Below are positions 22,892 to 35,067 of a DNA stretch of 64,000 nucleotides, piece after piece. Source of the stretch: Saccharum officinarum (Eukaryota; Streptophyta; Magnoliopsida; Poales; Poaceae); assembly GCA_020631735.1 (NCBI GenBank), contig CM036197.1:44191880-44255879 (forward strand). The letters run 5' to 3'. Within the stretch, counting starts at the first letter, position 1. Every line of letters begins with the position of its first letter. The notes under the pieces were generated by a model. That model saw nothing but the letters and a program-made list of their open reading frames with translations, did not search any database and was not told where the DNA came from. Made by a program: the position numbers and the translations under genes.

Positions 22892-23109
22892 TATGTCCTC
22901 GTGTACAATTGATTTTGACATTCCATGTGTGCGCGCTAACTCATCCATTATGTGTGGTCCTCCTCCTCCATTAGATGGAATTATGCACTTAGTGATTGGG
23001 TTAAGCTGGTTTTTTGTCAAATTGAATTATTGCTTAAATCATACGGAATCAGTGCATCAAGTGAAGGCAGGGGTTGTTTCTCATCTATTTTGTATCTTAG
23101 TGCTGTCTG

Positions 23110-24497
23110 TACTTCTGCAGGGAAATCTCCTGGGTGGTCTGCCGGCTAATGAAGAACCAGTGCCTGAGCCAGACGCCTTTCCTCCAGCCCTTATGACTTC
23201 TTCGGTTTTGGTCAGCATGGCCCTGGTCCTGCTAGCCCTCCTCAGCAGGGTGGGCCGAATCATCAGAATGAACAGAATCAGCAGAACATGCAAATGGATG
23301 GGGGACAGAATTAGCCTATGGATGCTGCAGAAGGCGGGGATGCTTGGCCAGAGCACAATCCTATTGTGCAAAACATTGTTAACAATGAGATGTCTCAGTT
23401 GGGACTGGACATAAATTTAGTACTCAGTCAAGAGGAGGTGATTGTGGATCCTCTCTTCCCTCCTGCTGTTGTGGTGGTCCCTGAACCTGATCTATTCCAA
23501 GTCAATGAGAATGAAGAAGATGCAGCCATTGAAGAGGAACCTGAAAATGAAAATAATGGTGTTCAGGGGCAGGAGCAGAACATTCAGTTACCAGAGGTTC
23601 AGAACCAGACAACTATGGATGATGATGCAGGTGGTGGCCAGGTCTTTTGTTGGAAGAGTGCAACTTTTTGAAGAGCCAGTTCATGGACTGTTGGAGCAGA
23701 GGATGAGAAGGAAGTCAGCTGTTAACTTCTCTGACCCTTCTAGGCTATGGGGAAAGTTCTTTGCCCCTACCATTGGTAAGACTCCCACTTGCTTTGTGCC
23801 TCCTGAGTAGGCCAACTTCTTTACCGCTGCACTCCTATCTCCAAAGCTCTTTAGTCAAACAAAAGATCTCCTTGCAACCAAAGGACTGACTGCTGCTCTG
23901 GATGGAATACCATCGGTGGGATTTGTGTTGCCACCAGCCTGTCCAGCAAAGAACCCTCCAGCCTGTAGTTTGACTGAGATACAGGGTGTTAATGAGAAGA
24001 TAGCAAACCCAGAACAAGAAGTCGTGCGGATTACTGAGCTAGCTGATGAGAACTCAATTAAAATACATGATGAAATGATGAATGAAGCAGGCCAGGAGGG
24101 GAATGTGATGATGAATGAATCAGGCCAGGAAGAAGATATGATACAACTGGATGAGCCTAGCCCAGGCAAAAAGCAAGATGGCACCAACAGAAAGAAGAAC
24201 AGGCCTGCTGTGGTAGTGGAAAGTCAAGTGAGAAGGAGCCCAAGAGTTAAAGGGCAGAAAATGGGCTTCAAAAATCCTCAGTGTCCTAACAAGCATTGCT
24301 TGGGTTGCAATGCAACTCCTTCAATGCTCACTCCAAAAGCCCTGAGAAAATTGGGCTCTACTCTTTGTGATGTGGATCCAGACTCTATTGCAGATGCTAT
24401 ACTCTCCAAGAAAAAGAAGACTGCTCCTGTGGGGACCAAGTCTTTGGTGGAGGCCCAACCTGTTGAAGACGATGATGAACAACCCAGCAAGCCCTGA
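23110..24497 (+). pseudogene. LINE ORF1-like protein, degraded
   Basis: Acidic, low-complexity protein in at least three frames. One piece has LSQEEVIVDPLFPPAVVVV and a run of Glu/Asn. The C-terminal piece (23916-24497) has a basic patch and a conserved end, CPNKHCLGCNATPS, then MLTPKALRKLGSTLCDVDPD. Proteins with this tail accompany L1-type LINEs in grasses and may bind nucleic acid; that role is an inference. It lies directly upstream of ORF2 with about 200 bp between. Confidence 0.6.
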
Positions 24498-24700
24498 AGA
24501 TGGTGGACCGTGGTGGTGGTTTGAAGATGGCGGACCATGGTGGTGGTCTCTTTTTGCCCCATTTGGCTATAACCGGGCAGCTTATGTTTTCTCCTTTATT
24601 AAGTCGAGCAAACTTTGTGGTGGATGGTCTATGTTGGCCGAACTGTGTACTTATGCTATGCATAACTGTACCTGGCCATTATCTCTTTGTTCTGTTTTAA

Positions 24701-27700
24701 ATGGCTGCTAGAAACAGGGTTAGGAACTGGAATGTGTTATGCTGGAATATTCGAGGGTTGAATGCTGAAAGTAAATGGGAGTCCCTTAAAAACAAAGTTT
24801 CTGAGAGGCAGTGTGATGTGGTCTGCCTATCGGAAACTAAGAAAGAAGACTTTAATATTCTTTTCTTCAAGCTCCTCTGTCCCCCATCTTTTGACAGTTA
24901 AGGCTTTATCCCCTCTATTGGTGCTTCTGGGGGCATTTTAATCATCTGGAAGAGTTTTATTTTTATGGGGGTTGAAATTTTCAGAAATAGCTATGCGCTG
25001 TCAGTTCAGTTCACATCATGTCAGGATAGCTCTTGTTAGATTTTAACAAATATATATGGCCCCTGTGATGCTGATGAAAACAGAGCTTTTCTTGATTGGT
25101 TTAGCAACATTCGAATGCCAGATGACATCTGTTGGCTTGTGGTTGGGGATTTTAATTTAATGAGAAAACCTGAAGATAGAAATAGACTTGGGGGTAATGT
25201 TTCAGAGATGTTTCTTTTCAATGAGACCATTAGCTCACTTGGATTGGAGGAGATACCTTTGCATGGGAGAAAATATACATGGACAAATAAGCAGCAGCCA
25301 CCTCTGCTAGAAAGGTTAGATTGGTTTTTCTCCTCTACTGCCTGGTCTATTGCTTATCCACACACAATTGCCAAGCCTCTGGTTATGGAAACATCTGATC
25401 ACTGACCTTGTGTCATTGAAACCAAAACCAACATCCCAAAGAGCAGGATCTTCAGATTTGAGAATTTCTGGATGGAGTATGAGGGTTTCTTGCCTTTAGT
25501 TGCAGCATGTTGGAATCAAAACTTTGCACAGACTGATCCTGCTCTTCTCCTATCAGCCAAGTTTAAAGCACTTAGAGCCTCTCTCAGGTCATGGCAATCC
25601 CGTTTGTCAAATCTGAAACAAACTATTGCAAACAGTAAAATAGTACTTAGCTTCCTTGACTGCATTGAGGAATGGAGACACCTATCAGTAGAAGAATGGA
25701 ACTTTAGAAACATCATCAATGAGAGACTTATAAGCCTTCTTCATCAGCAGAGGCAGTATTGGAGGCAAAGAGGGACTATCAAGTGGGTAAAACCGGGGGA
25801 TGAGAACACCAAGTTCTTTTATGCCAATGCTTCAATAAGGCATAGAAGAAACTCAATCACCAGTTTGGTTGACAATGAGAATAATGCAGTATATGGGCAT
25901 GAACAGAAAGCTAGCCTCCTGTGGAATGATTTCAAAGAGAGGCTTGGAACTTCTAGCTATAATGGGATGTTGTTTGATCTTCACTCTCTTGTAAATTAGG
26001 AGGCTGACTTGTCCACTCTTGAAGAACCAATTGATGAAGCTGAGATAGATGGTATTATTAGAGCACTCCCCAATGATAAGTCCCTAGGACCAGATGATTT
26101 CAACAACGAGTTTCTCAAAAAGTGCTGGCACATTATAAAGCAGGATTTCTATAACCCGGGAGCTGGTTTCTTCATGAGTGACATCTGCCTCAGAAGCATC
26201 AATGGATCTTTTATCACCCTCATTCCAAAAGTTGATAGTCCTATTAGAGTCAAGGATTTTAGGCCTATATCATTGCTTAACTCTTCTATCAAGGTACTCA
26301 CCAAGCTGCTGGCCAACAGGCTTCAACCTCTCATCACAAAGCTTATTCATGTGAATCAGTATGGCTTCATAAAATCAAGAACAATTCAGGATTGTCTTGC
26401 AAGGACTTTTGAATATCTTCACTTATGCCACGAGAGCAAGAAGGAGATGATTATTTTGAAATTAGACTTTGAGAAGACCTTTGATAGAATTGAGCACAGA
26501 GCCATGCTTGAGATCATGAGAGCAAAGGGTTTTGGACAAAAATGGTTATCCTGGATGGAATCCATTTTCAATTCTGGTACCCCATCAGTGCTTTTAAATG
26601 GAGTGCCTAGGAAGGTCTTTCACTGTAAAAGAGGGGTCAGGCAAGGTGATCCCCTATCTCCCCTCCTCTTTGTCCTGGCCGTAGATCTCCTACAATCAAT
26701 CTTGAACAAGGCAAAAGATCTTGGGCTGCTCATATTGCTGATCCCCCTACAATGCTCCACTGACTTCCCCATCTTGCAATATGCAGATGACACCCTCATC
26801 ATTATGGATGGTTGTGCCAGACAACTTTTCTTCCTAAAGGCCTTGCTCAGCTTCTTCTCTGAATCCATAGGATTGAATGTCAACTTCCACAAATCCATGA
26901 TGGTACCAATCAACACTCCACAAAGAAAAATTGGACCTTCTGGCCAGAACCTTTGGCTGCTCGGTTGGTACTTTACCTTTTACATATCTTGGGTTGCCAC
27001 TAGGTTTGACAAAGCCAAAAGTGGAAGAGTTCATGCCAATTGTCAGTAGATGTGAAAAGAGGTTGATCAGTACATCCATTTTTCTGTCACAGGTTGGGAG
27101 ACTGTAGCTAACCAATTCAGTCTTCACTGCACTCCCAACCTTCTTTATGAGCACCTTCTCCATGCATGTCACCATCAGAGAGCAAATTGACAAGTATAGG
27201 AAGAACTGTCTATGGAGAGGCTCTAATGAGAATAATAGGGTCAATGCAAAAGCTGCTTAGACAATGGTCACACGGGCGAAGGATGAGGGTGGATTAGGAG
27301 TACTGGATCTGCAAATCCAGAATGAGGCACTTTTAATCAAGAATCTTCATAAGTTTTTCAATAGAATCAATATCCCTTCAGTGAAATTAATCTGGGAGAA
27401 ATATTATAGTAATGGCAATCTCCCGAATCATGCCAAAAAGGGGGTCCTTCTGGTGGAAGGACATCCTAAAACTCCTAGACAAATTCAAAGGCATGGCCTT
27501 GATTTCAGTTCAGAATGGGGGCATCCTGCTTTTTTTGGGATGATCTCTGGTTTGGGGTTGTGCCGAAGCATGCTTTTCCTGAACTCTATTCCTTCACAAA
27601 AAAAATCCAAGCATGACACTTCAAGCTGCAAAGATGAATCACTCCCTGACCCAAACATTTCATCTGCCACTATCAACCAAAGCATATCAGCAATTCGTTC

Positions 27701-28227
27701 AACTGGAACTCACAGTGAACGATTTTCAACCATCAAATCTCAATGACACATGGTCATATATTTGGGGAAGGCAAGAGTTTTCTTGTAAAATGGCTTACAA
27801 GCAGCTTGCTGGCTCGGCATGGGTGCACCCAGCATTCAAATGGATCTGGAAATCCTCATGTCAGCACAAGCATAAGGTCTTCTTCTGGCTTCTGGCACAA
27901 GACAGGCTCAGTACGAGGAATATATTGAGAAGAAAGAATATGCATCTAGAATCCTATGCTTGTGTCCTATGTGATTGTTCAGTAGAAGAAGTTGATCACT
28001 TATTTCTTCATTGTGTTTTTGCCAAAACTTGTTGGAATTGGATTGGCATAATGGTACCCCAGAACAAAGGACCTTTTCAGATTTTGGAGTCTTTCAGAGC
28101 TCAGCTCAATGTCTCCTTTTTTATGGAAATAATCATCATCATGTGCTGGAGCATCTGGACAGTAAGAAACAACTTGGTTTTCAGGGGAGAAGAAGTAACC
28201 ATTCAGAAAGTGCAAGCATGTTTTTAA
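24701..28227 (+). pseudogene. LINE ORF2 (endonuclease and reverse transcriptase), degraded
   Basis: The APE-type endonuclease starts MAARNRVRNWNVLCWNIRGL and has VVCLSETK, then (25115-25405) WLVVGDFNLM and METSDH, the catalytic end of the fold. The RT region (26009-27049) has [41 protein letters not shown] and the active site YADD ([10 protein letters not shown]). The C-terminal part (27613-28227) has the zf-RVT motif KVFFWLLAQDRLST and CVLCDCSVEEVDHLFLHC. Stops or frameshifts occur near 24900, 25040, 25405, 26000, 27050 and 27260, so no functional protein is possible. Confidence 0.88.
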
Positions 28228-28449
28228 GCATTCCTTCCGCTTAGTTATTCTTCGCGCAAAGAAAAAATATCTACCTCTGATTAGCACATGGCTAGAGCAA
28301 CTTGTGTAATTGAACTCATTTTCTTTCTCTCTTTTTTCGTTTCTTAAACCACCTAGTTGTAAGACTGAACTCAACCTTGTTGTGCTTTTTTTAATTTTAA
28401 TAATAATGCCAGTAGGGGCGCAAGCCCCTCCTGTTTCTTCAAAAAAAAA

Positions 28450-29497
28450 CATTTAACACACCATCCATGCTTACCTTGTCATGAAACAACTAGAAGTAAA
28501 ATAAATACTATACGGAAGATTCTGGATTGTGTTTCTGCATTAAGTTAGTAGATAGAAGACAGCTTCTAGGTGCCTTACGTTGATAATTCTTTTTTCAGTT
28601 CTAAACACGCAGGGTTCAGTCAAGTGACACCGAAGTAATACTAAACTCACGAGGCCCCATGTTTTGGTGATGCCGTGTGCTACCGTTGATGTGATGTTAT
28701 GCCATCTTAGGTAAGCAAAGCTGCCTTTTCCCCTACCGTCGTCCGTCCTTGTGGACCTTCTATGTCTACTCAATTGTTTGTTTAAAAACTGATGTTATTG
28801 TTAGTTACATATACGACGATTCCCCATAGTAGCTGAATATACTGACACATTGGGGTATGTTAAGCAAAGCTTTAGAACGGGTGTACTGGACGTTCAGTCA
28901 GATCAGTGCCAATAAGATTATCTGTCGAAATACAAGAAGATAACAATAGCAATGCCACATGAGAATATAGCACTTCCATCTACACCCAATGATGTTGATT
29001 TGAGTTTGACGGGCACGTTTGACAGTGATGCTAATAACAAGCTCAATCTGTTTGCTTATTTTGCAGCTTCTCACCTTGATAGGCATCAGATTAAGATGTT
29101 AAATAATGCTACAATCTTTTCAACTGATAAGCTTTGATATATAACACGCGTCAATGGACGTGTTCTCGAAAAAGCATTGATATATGACATGGCTCTGGTT
29201 TGAATTACTAAGCAGCAATATCTTTTATGCGGTTCACATAAGGACATAGGATTTTTGGAATACTGCATAGGATCCTCCTGACTCCAGAAAACTCAGATCA
29301 GAGCAGACAAAGTATGGGCGGACCCACCAGCTGTAGGATATATTCCCATGCTTATCTTAGCGGAGTGGATTGGCACTCTTTTCTTTCCTGTAGACAAGCT
29401 GCAAATCTTTTTCTTGCTGGGGAAGGGGTCAGGGAGGAGGAGACCAAGAAGAAGAACAGAGAAGGGGGCAGAAGCTTGCCTAGCTCGTCGGGGCCCC
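28450..29497. other. Intergenic region between the LINE and the thioredoxin-like gene
   Basis: No supported gene. A 61-codon open frame at 28952-29137 is isolated, has no recognisable family and is not called. The last few hundred bases should contain the promoter and 5' leader of the CXXS1 gene. Confidence 0.5.
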
Positions 29498-30739
29498 ATG
29501 GAGATCCAGCACCGCGGGGGGGTTGGCAATTCGAAGGTTGTGAAGGTTCAGAGCGAGGAGGCATGGGATCTGTTCACCGATCAAGCAAGCAAAGAAGGCC
29601 GGCCTGTGGGTTCCCCTTCCTTTGCCTCCTTCCTTTGGCCTTGTTTTTTTTGCTCCTGTTGAGATTTTGTTCAATTTTCAAAGTTCTAATGATCCCTTTT
29701 GATGTTTTGGGGGTCTCAAACTCTCAATCATTTCGATGTGGACCATTCTTTATTCCTGTTACAGTTGTGCTAGAATGGTAGTAGATGCGTATATCATAAC
29801 GTCATTGCTTTTGTGAGATTATTAGACAACTTCTAAGCAACTTGGTCTCTGCATATGCGGTCGTGCTCCTTGTTCTTCATGTTCATGTAGCTGTTCGTGT
29901 ATCCTTTACATGTCTTCGTTTCGTTAGTAAAATCGGTAGAATTTGGGGAATATTAGTCTGATGGCGATTTTTTAAAAAATGTTAGTCTGATGGCAGGTGC
30001 TCTGTTCTTGCTAGTGAACAGCGGTTCCGCACCCATGCCTTTTTTTATCCACAGAAAAATTAAACTTGACAAATCTGTCCCACTATGTTTCTAGGTTGTT
30101 GCCCATTTTGGGGCATCATGGTGTGTGACGTCCCTGTCCATGAACTACAAGTTTGAGGAGCTAGCTCAGACCCACCCTGAGGTCTTGTTCCTCTATGTGG
30201 ACGTTGATGATGTCCAGGTAACAACTCTCTGATCTTACAGGTCTTATGTCTTGGATTCTCTAACAAAAGAAAGGAACTCACATGACCACATGATCACATT
30301 TCTTCCCAAGAAATAGAAAGGGGGAAGGCAGGGAAAGGCCAAATTTTGGCTTTGATATCGATCATCTTTTAGAATCTCGATCTTGACGATCTATAAATTT
30401 AACAATACATTTTTTTCACCTGATTAGAATTCAGAATCCAAACATGTTGCAAAAAAAGCTTGCTGTTTCTCATATGAGACAGATGACCTCATCTGTATAG
30501 TGCTCTGAAGATGGACTGAATAAGCTAGCTATACGGGCTACAGCCATGATGTACTGACGAACTGTAAATTAATGCAGAGCGTTTCATCCAAGTACGGAGT
30601 GAAGGCCATGCCGACGTTTTTCCTCATCAAGAACAAGGAGGTGGTGAGGAAGATCGTTGGGGCGAACCCAGACGAGGTGAAGAAGCTGGTGGACGCTTCT
30701 GCTGAACCCTTCGAGACTCCTCAGATTGTCGTGGAATAG
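29498..30739 (+). CDS. CXXS1: Thioredoxin-like protein CXXS1
   Basis: Three exons (29498-29605, 30095-30217, 30578-30739) join in phase 0 to give 130 residues, the normal length for cytosolic h-type thioredoxins. The site is W45-C46-V-T-S49 instead of WCGPC: the second cysteine is replaced by serine. This is the hallmark of plant CXXS1 proteins, which cannot do ordinary dithiol reduction and are reported to have disulfide-isomerase-type activity. The cis-proline loop is present (KAMPTFFLI, P89), as are the usual FEELAQ helix and the end FETPQIVVE. There is no transit or signal peptide (starts MEIQHRGGVGNSK), so it is presumably cytosolic. It appears intact. An in-frame start upstream was not seen. 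Confidence 0.93.
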
Positions 30740-31866
30740 TCGTTTCAGACTGAGTCATGTCTTCCGAAACTGCTCCGTGAGACTGACCGTGAGTGCTTCT
30801 TGGTCAGGGTCTGGATGTCCCAGACTGTCCAGTGTCGCCCGTGTGTGTGAGTATGACTACTCTGATGAGTGTCTGTCGCCTTGTAGCAGTAGCAGCCTTG
30901 CCTGTTGGTCTGGTCCTGGAGCTGACTGTAGTGTGACTCTGAATGTTGCTCTGTTCTGGGGCTGAAAATAAACCATCAAAACTAGCTCACTTGCCGGTTA
31001 CCGTAATCTGTGCGCCATGCAGTGCAGGGCAGCTTTGTTTGTTTCTTTCCTGGAAAACAAAACAACTTAACACTTTATTGTTTTCCAGGTTTTCATCACA
31101 GATGGTAGTGGTTGCTTAATATACATTTATATACTACTAGTGTCAGAGTGCTCTGCTCCTATGACAGTGGAGTGTTAAATCGTAACCCTCTCAATTCTGC
31201 AGCATTGCAATGTGCAAATCCCCAAGATTAGGTAAAGATTATCAAATCTGAAGCTCCAGTGCAGCTGCAGCTTTGCATCTGAATCAAAAGAATATACTGC
31301 TGCTGCTGCTGGTACTTATACGTAATGGACCTGGGGCACCACACCTAACCACCCTAGGATAATGGACAAAACTGCAAGCTGGATGTGTGGCCCAACGCAA
31401 CATGTGAGCAAGCATTGACACGTGCCAGGTCGCATTCAGCTTTTCGCTCAATGGTACGCTTATCTTCGCCCGAGCCGAGAGCGAGAGGCACTGAAATGAA
31501 GATGGTGGGACGAGGAGGAAGAAAAGGCAAATCATTGTTGGGGAGACCGACCGCCGCGACGCCATGCCATGCCACCACACCATGGACTGTGCTGCACAGT
31601 GTTCTCTCCATGATCCCATGATCTGTGGCCTTCTGATTCTGAAGTTTTACTGTCAGCAGAGAGACCTCTGGTTTTACTTTTGACCTGGTGTGTCGGCAGA
31701 GTAACCTCTGTATCTGACAAGTGACAATCTACCTGCCTGCAACTGCAGCAGATGGGTCAAATTGCCTGTTATCTGTCGCTAGTCGCTTGAATATCTGCTT
31801 GCTTTCTGCAGATATCAACTGGTTACTCTGAATCTGAATTTGCCAGTCAGGTTTATATATGTACAA
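30740..31866. other. 3' region of CXXS1 and intergenic DNA
   Basis: The first 250 bases are probably the 3' UTR of CXXS1 (GAAAATAAACCATC near 30965 is a possible polyadenylation context). The rest shows only short overlapping frames with no family match. Confidence 0.4.
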
Positions 31867-32131
31867 GGCCTCGTTTAGTTCGGTGAATTGGGGAGAAAAA
31901 CACTGTATCAGAATTCCTGTAGCATTTCATTTGTATTTGGTAAAAATTATCCAAATTTTGACTAACTAGGCTTAAAATGTTCATCTCGCAAAGTACAACA
32001 AAACTGTGCAATTAGTTTTTTATTTCATCAACATTTAGTACTCCATGTATTTGTCGATATTTTGATGTGACAGGGAATCTTCTTTTTGCATAGTGAAATT
32101 TGGGGAGAATTAGGGGAACTAAACAAGGGCG
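31867..32131. mobile_element. MITE with GGCCTCGTTTAGTTC ends
   Basis: About 265 bp bounded by GGCCTCGTTTAGTTCGGTGA on the left and GGGGAACTAAACAAGGGC on the right, which are inverted copies. The interior (TAACTAGGCTTAAA, GTGCAATTAGTTTT) matches a very common grass MITE group. A clean target duplication is not visible. Confidence 0.8.
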
Positions 32132-32528
32132 AGTATTGCTTTCCTACACAATCCAGCCTTCTGTTCTCTTACTAGTTGTGCACAATTCAGAAAGCTCGTA
32201 CTAGCACACAACAGTCTGGTAACCACACTCAAAGTACGCATCTGAACCGTTGCTGCAGTGTTTATTATTTGTATATTTATCATCATCGGTGTTGGTAACA
32301 AAACTTTTTCTCACGCAATCTCCCTTTTTCTCTCTCCTTCACGTGGAGCCATGCACGAGCGCTAATCCGACAAGCAGCACCAACACCAAAAACAAAAAGG
32401 CGAGGTGGGTGGCCAAGTGACCCATCTCCTCCCCCAGTCTCACCTCACTTCGTGCATGGTCTTCAGACTAGAGAGAGGAGGAGCAGAGGAAGAAGAAGAG
32501 CAGAAGGCGGCGGCGGCAGCAGCTTCCG

Positions 32529-32900
32529 ATGTGCTGCTACGTGGGCAAGGCCACCAGGATCTTCCTGTGCCTCGTGGCGGCGCTCCTCGTCGCGGGCCTC
32601 GTCCTCGGCTTCGGCCTGGCCCGCCACACGTGGGGAGCCGACAGGGCCCAGCCAGAGTGCCGCTGGCCCGACTGCCAGCAGCAGCAGGGCTCCGCGTACG
32701 GCGGCGACCCGCTCCTCCCGGCCGCCGCCACAACGCCGACCAACCCGCTCACGCAGCCGGCCGTGGCCGCGTTTCCCGGTGCCACTGCCACCCCGTCGTC
32801 GTCCTCCTCCGCCGGCGCCGCCGCGCCGCCCACGGGCGTGCCGTACTTTGGGCCGCCTGGCCCGTTCGTCGTGGGCCTCGGCCCAGCCGCTCATGCGTGA
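32529..32900 (+). CDS. Small single-pass membrane protein, Pro/Ala/Ser-rich, unknown function
   Basis: Single exon, 123 residues. The N-terminus MCCYVGKATRIFLCLVAALL continues into about 20 hydrophobic residues (residues 11-31), which read as a signal anchor or signal peptide. A short cysteine pair (residues about 44 and 49, ECRWPDC) follows, then a low-complexity Pro/Ala/Ser/Thr tail ending GPPGPFVVGLGPAAHA. The MCCYVGKAT start followed by a membrane span is familiar from small conserved angiosperm proteins with no assigned role. The short purine-rich 5' leader and GC-rich codons are typical of intronless grass genes. Function not known; the tail suggests an extracellular or wall-facing segment, which is an inference. 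Confidence 0.75.
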   Translation: MCCYVGKATRIFLCLVAALLVAGLVLGFGLARHTWGADRAQPECRWPDCQQQQGSAYGGDPLLPAAATTPTNPLTQPAVAAFPGATATPSSSSSAGAAAPPTGVPYFGPPGPFVVGLGPAAHA

Positions 32901-33239
32901 GTCGTCGGGCTGAGCCGCTGCAGGCCTGAGGCGATGCGAGCTGCCTTTTTGACTTTTGCTCGTTGTCGTAGTCTTCTCCCCTTCTGGAATCAACGTTTCA
33001 TTATTGTTTATTATCAAAATTTTTAATTAGGTTTCCACTAGTTTTCGACTCCGTTTCGCTGTACAATTTGGTAAATTACTCCGAACTTCACCCCCTTTTT
33101 CCGTTGGATGGATACCGTAATTACAGCTACCGTGTATTTCATTATTAATTACCGATCTCACCTCGGGTTCTCCGGTTCTTGTTCGTGCTCCTCTCTTGCT
33201 TGCAAGTTTTCACCTCGCGAAATTTCAGGGGAATTCATC
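32901..33239. other. Spacer between the small membrane protein and SNF2/RING gene A
   Basis: Contains the 3' region of the small gene and the presumed promoter of the SNF2 gene. No gene seen. Confidence 0.4.
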
Positions 33240-33652
33240 TACAATTTCTAGCCCTCAACGAGGCGTCATTATCTATGCCGTTTCATCCCCCACCCCACAC
33301 GCTTCCTTCCATCGTAAGATAAGACGCTTGCCTTCCTTTCTCCGGGGCCGGGCTCGGCCAGCCAATGGAAATACTTCAGTTCCCGCTCGCGCCGTCCCAC
33401 TGACAGGCGGGCCCGGTGCCACGGGGCCCACTTCGCAGGCATACAAAACTCTGCAGCCAACGCCGGCGCGGGTCTCGGTCCTCGCACTGCCCCCGCCGTC
33501 ACGCACACGAGCAGCAACCGCCTCGCCGGATTCCCCTCGCGGCGATTCGCCGATTCCGCCGGCACGGCACGTGCTCCCCCCGCTCCCGACGCCACGCCGG
33601 CGTGCCGTCTCCGGTCGTCCTCCGCGCTCGCGTGCTCGCCGATTCGGAGCAG
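33240..33652 (+). other. Presumed 5'UTR exon of SNF2/RING gene A
   Basis: GC-rich non-coding stretch that ends GGAGCAG before GTAAAG (donor at 33653). The paralog at 59165-59342 has an equivalent GC-rich leader ending GACGTGGAG before GTAACA. In both genes the next usable acceptor is just before the start ATG, so a 5'UTR intron of 1.1-1.8 kb is the simplest reading. The transcription start is not known; 33240 is only a rough limit. Confidence 0.5.
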
Positions 33653-34390
33653 GTAAAGTTCGGCGCTGCTTTTTCGCTCGCTCCCTCCCTCCCCGTGGTG
33701 CTTTCTTGGACTGGTTCGTTTCCTTCACGGGAAGCTATGGTTGTTTGTACTGCTTTTCTAAGGTTTGTGTATTTGGACGTGGGTGAAGAGATTCAGGGGA
33801 AATGTAAAACGGTGTTGATTGGATTCCGCTCGTGATGGAAACGGATGGCGGCTACTTTGCTTTACCCAAGATTAGGGCTTCGGGGTTTGTTCGAAAGGGA
33901 ATTCGGAGGGAAGGTTTAAGCGATCGTGGGATCGATTGGGTTCGCGAGTTCTGCAGATGTTGCCTCACGTATTTATTTATATTCAATTGATTCTTTGTCT
34001 CTGTGGAATACGTTTCGTCCGAACCACCGCGCGCTCACGAGTTTGCACCAATTCTTGGAAAAATGTTAGTCTGATGACAGTTGTCCTGGCTGTAGTGCCG
34101 ATTCTACTTCGCTTGAATCGTGACCCTTGGAAAAATGATTTTTTTTTTTGGTTGGTGAGTGATAATGGGGATTTGGTTCACTTCTTTGGAGCCATGTAGT
34201 AACATCTTGCGCTCGAGTACCTACTATTACTGACAAGAAACTGTCAGTCTAATTGGCATAGGTAATATCCGTCTGATGGCAGTTTTACTGTTGCTGTAGT
34301 GCCGATTCTACTTCGCTTGAATCGTGATCCTTAGAAAAAAAAATCATTTTCCTTGGCAAGTGATAACAACGTGGGTTTGGTTAAATTATT

Positions 34391-35067
34391 GCAAAAAGTC
34401 TAAATAACCCCCTGAACTATGGACCCTGGAACACATAACCCCTGAACTATGAAACGGTCTAATTTACCCCCTGAACTATCCAAAACCGTCTATTTTACCT
34501 TTTGGGCGGTTTTTGACGCCGGGTTGCTACATTAACAGTGGGTTGCTACAGTAATAGCGGTTTTGCCTTTTTTATTTTTTCGCTGAATATTTGAAAAATC
34601 ATAAAATAGAAAATCTAATTTTGTTAGACTCCACATGAGTAGATATACACAGTAAACATATAACATGGTACGCTTTAGTACAAAGTTTTTGCTGTAACTT
34701 TAGTCTAAATTGGATTTTCCAATTAATCAAAAGCTACAACAAAAAAAATTTTGTACTAAAGCGTACCGTATTATATATTCACTGTGTAGATCTACTCATG
34801 TGGAGTCCAACAAAATTAGATTTTCTATTTTATGATTTTTTCTGTGATTTACTATGATTTTTCAAATATTCAGCGAAAATAAATAAAAAAGACAAAACCG
34901 CTATTACTGTAGCAAACCCACTGTTACTGTATCAAACCGCCGTCGAAAACCGCCCGGAGGGTAAAATAGACGGTTTTGGATAGTTCAGGGGGTAAATTAG
35001 ACCGTTTCATAGTTTAGGGGTTATGTGTTCCAGGGTTCATAGTTCAGGGGTTATTTAGACTTTTTCC
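34391..35067. mobile_element. Mutator-type MITE forming a near-full-length hairpin
   Basis: 677 bp in which the left arm (34391 to about 34700) is the near-perfect reverse complement of the right arm (about 34745 to 35067). Ends read GCAAAAAGTCTAAATAACCC and GGTTATTTAGACTTTTTCC. It is flanked by a perfect 10-bp direct repeat TTAAATTATT at 34381-34390 and 35068-35077, in the size range of Mutator-like elements. It sits in the presumed 5'UTR intron of SNF2/RING gene A, so a transcript would contain a dsRNA hairpin of about 300 bp. Confidence 0.9.

Larger units (their letters stand above)
22893..28449 (+). mobile_element. L1-clade LINE, degraded
   Basis: A non-LTR retrotransposon. Relics of ORF1 (about 23110-24497) are followed by ORF2 (24701-28227) with endonuclease, reverse transcriptase and a C-terminal zinc-binding RT-associated domain. 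It ends with AATAATAATGCCAGTAGGGG, a GC hairpin (GGGGCGCAAGCCCC) and a short poly(A) at 28441-28449, a typical grass L1 tail. Many frameshifts and stops are present, so it is immobile. The 5' end is not certain; 22893 is the outer limit set by the Stowaway element. No target duplication was found. Confidence 0.85.

Noticed and set aside
28952..29137. 61-codon open frame starting MPHENIALPS
   Set aside because: Isolated, short, no family resemblance, no visible promoter or splice partner.
31284..31619. Minus-strand frame of 111 codons
   Set aside because: Overlaps several other frames, no domain, AT/GC-mixed intergenic DNA.
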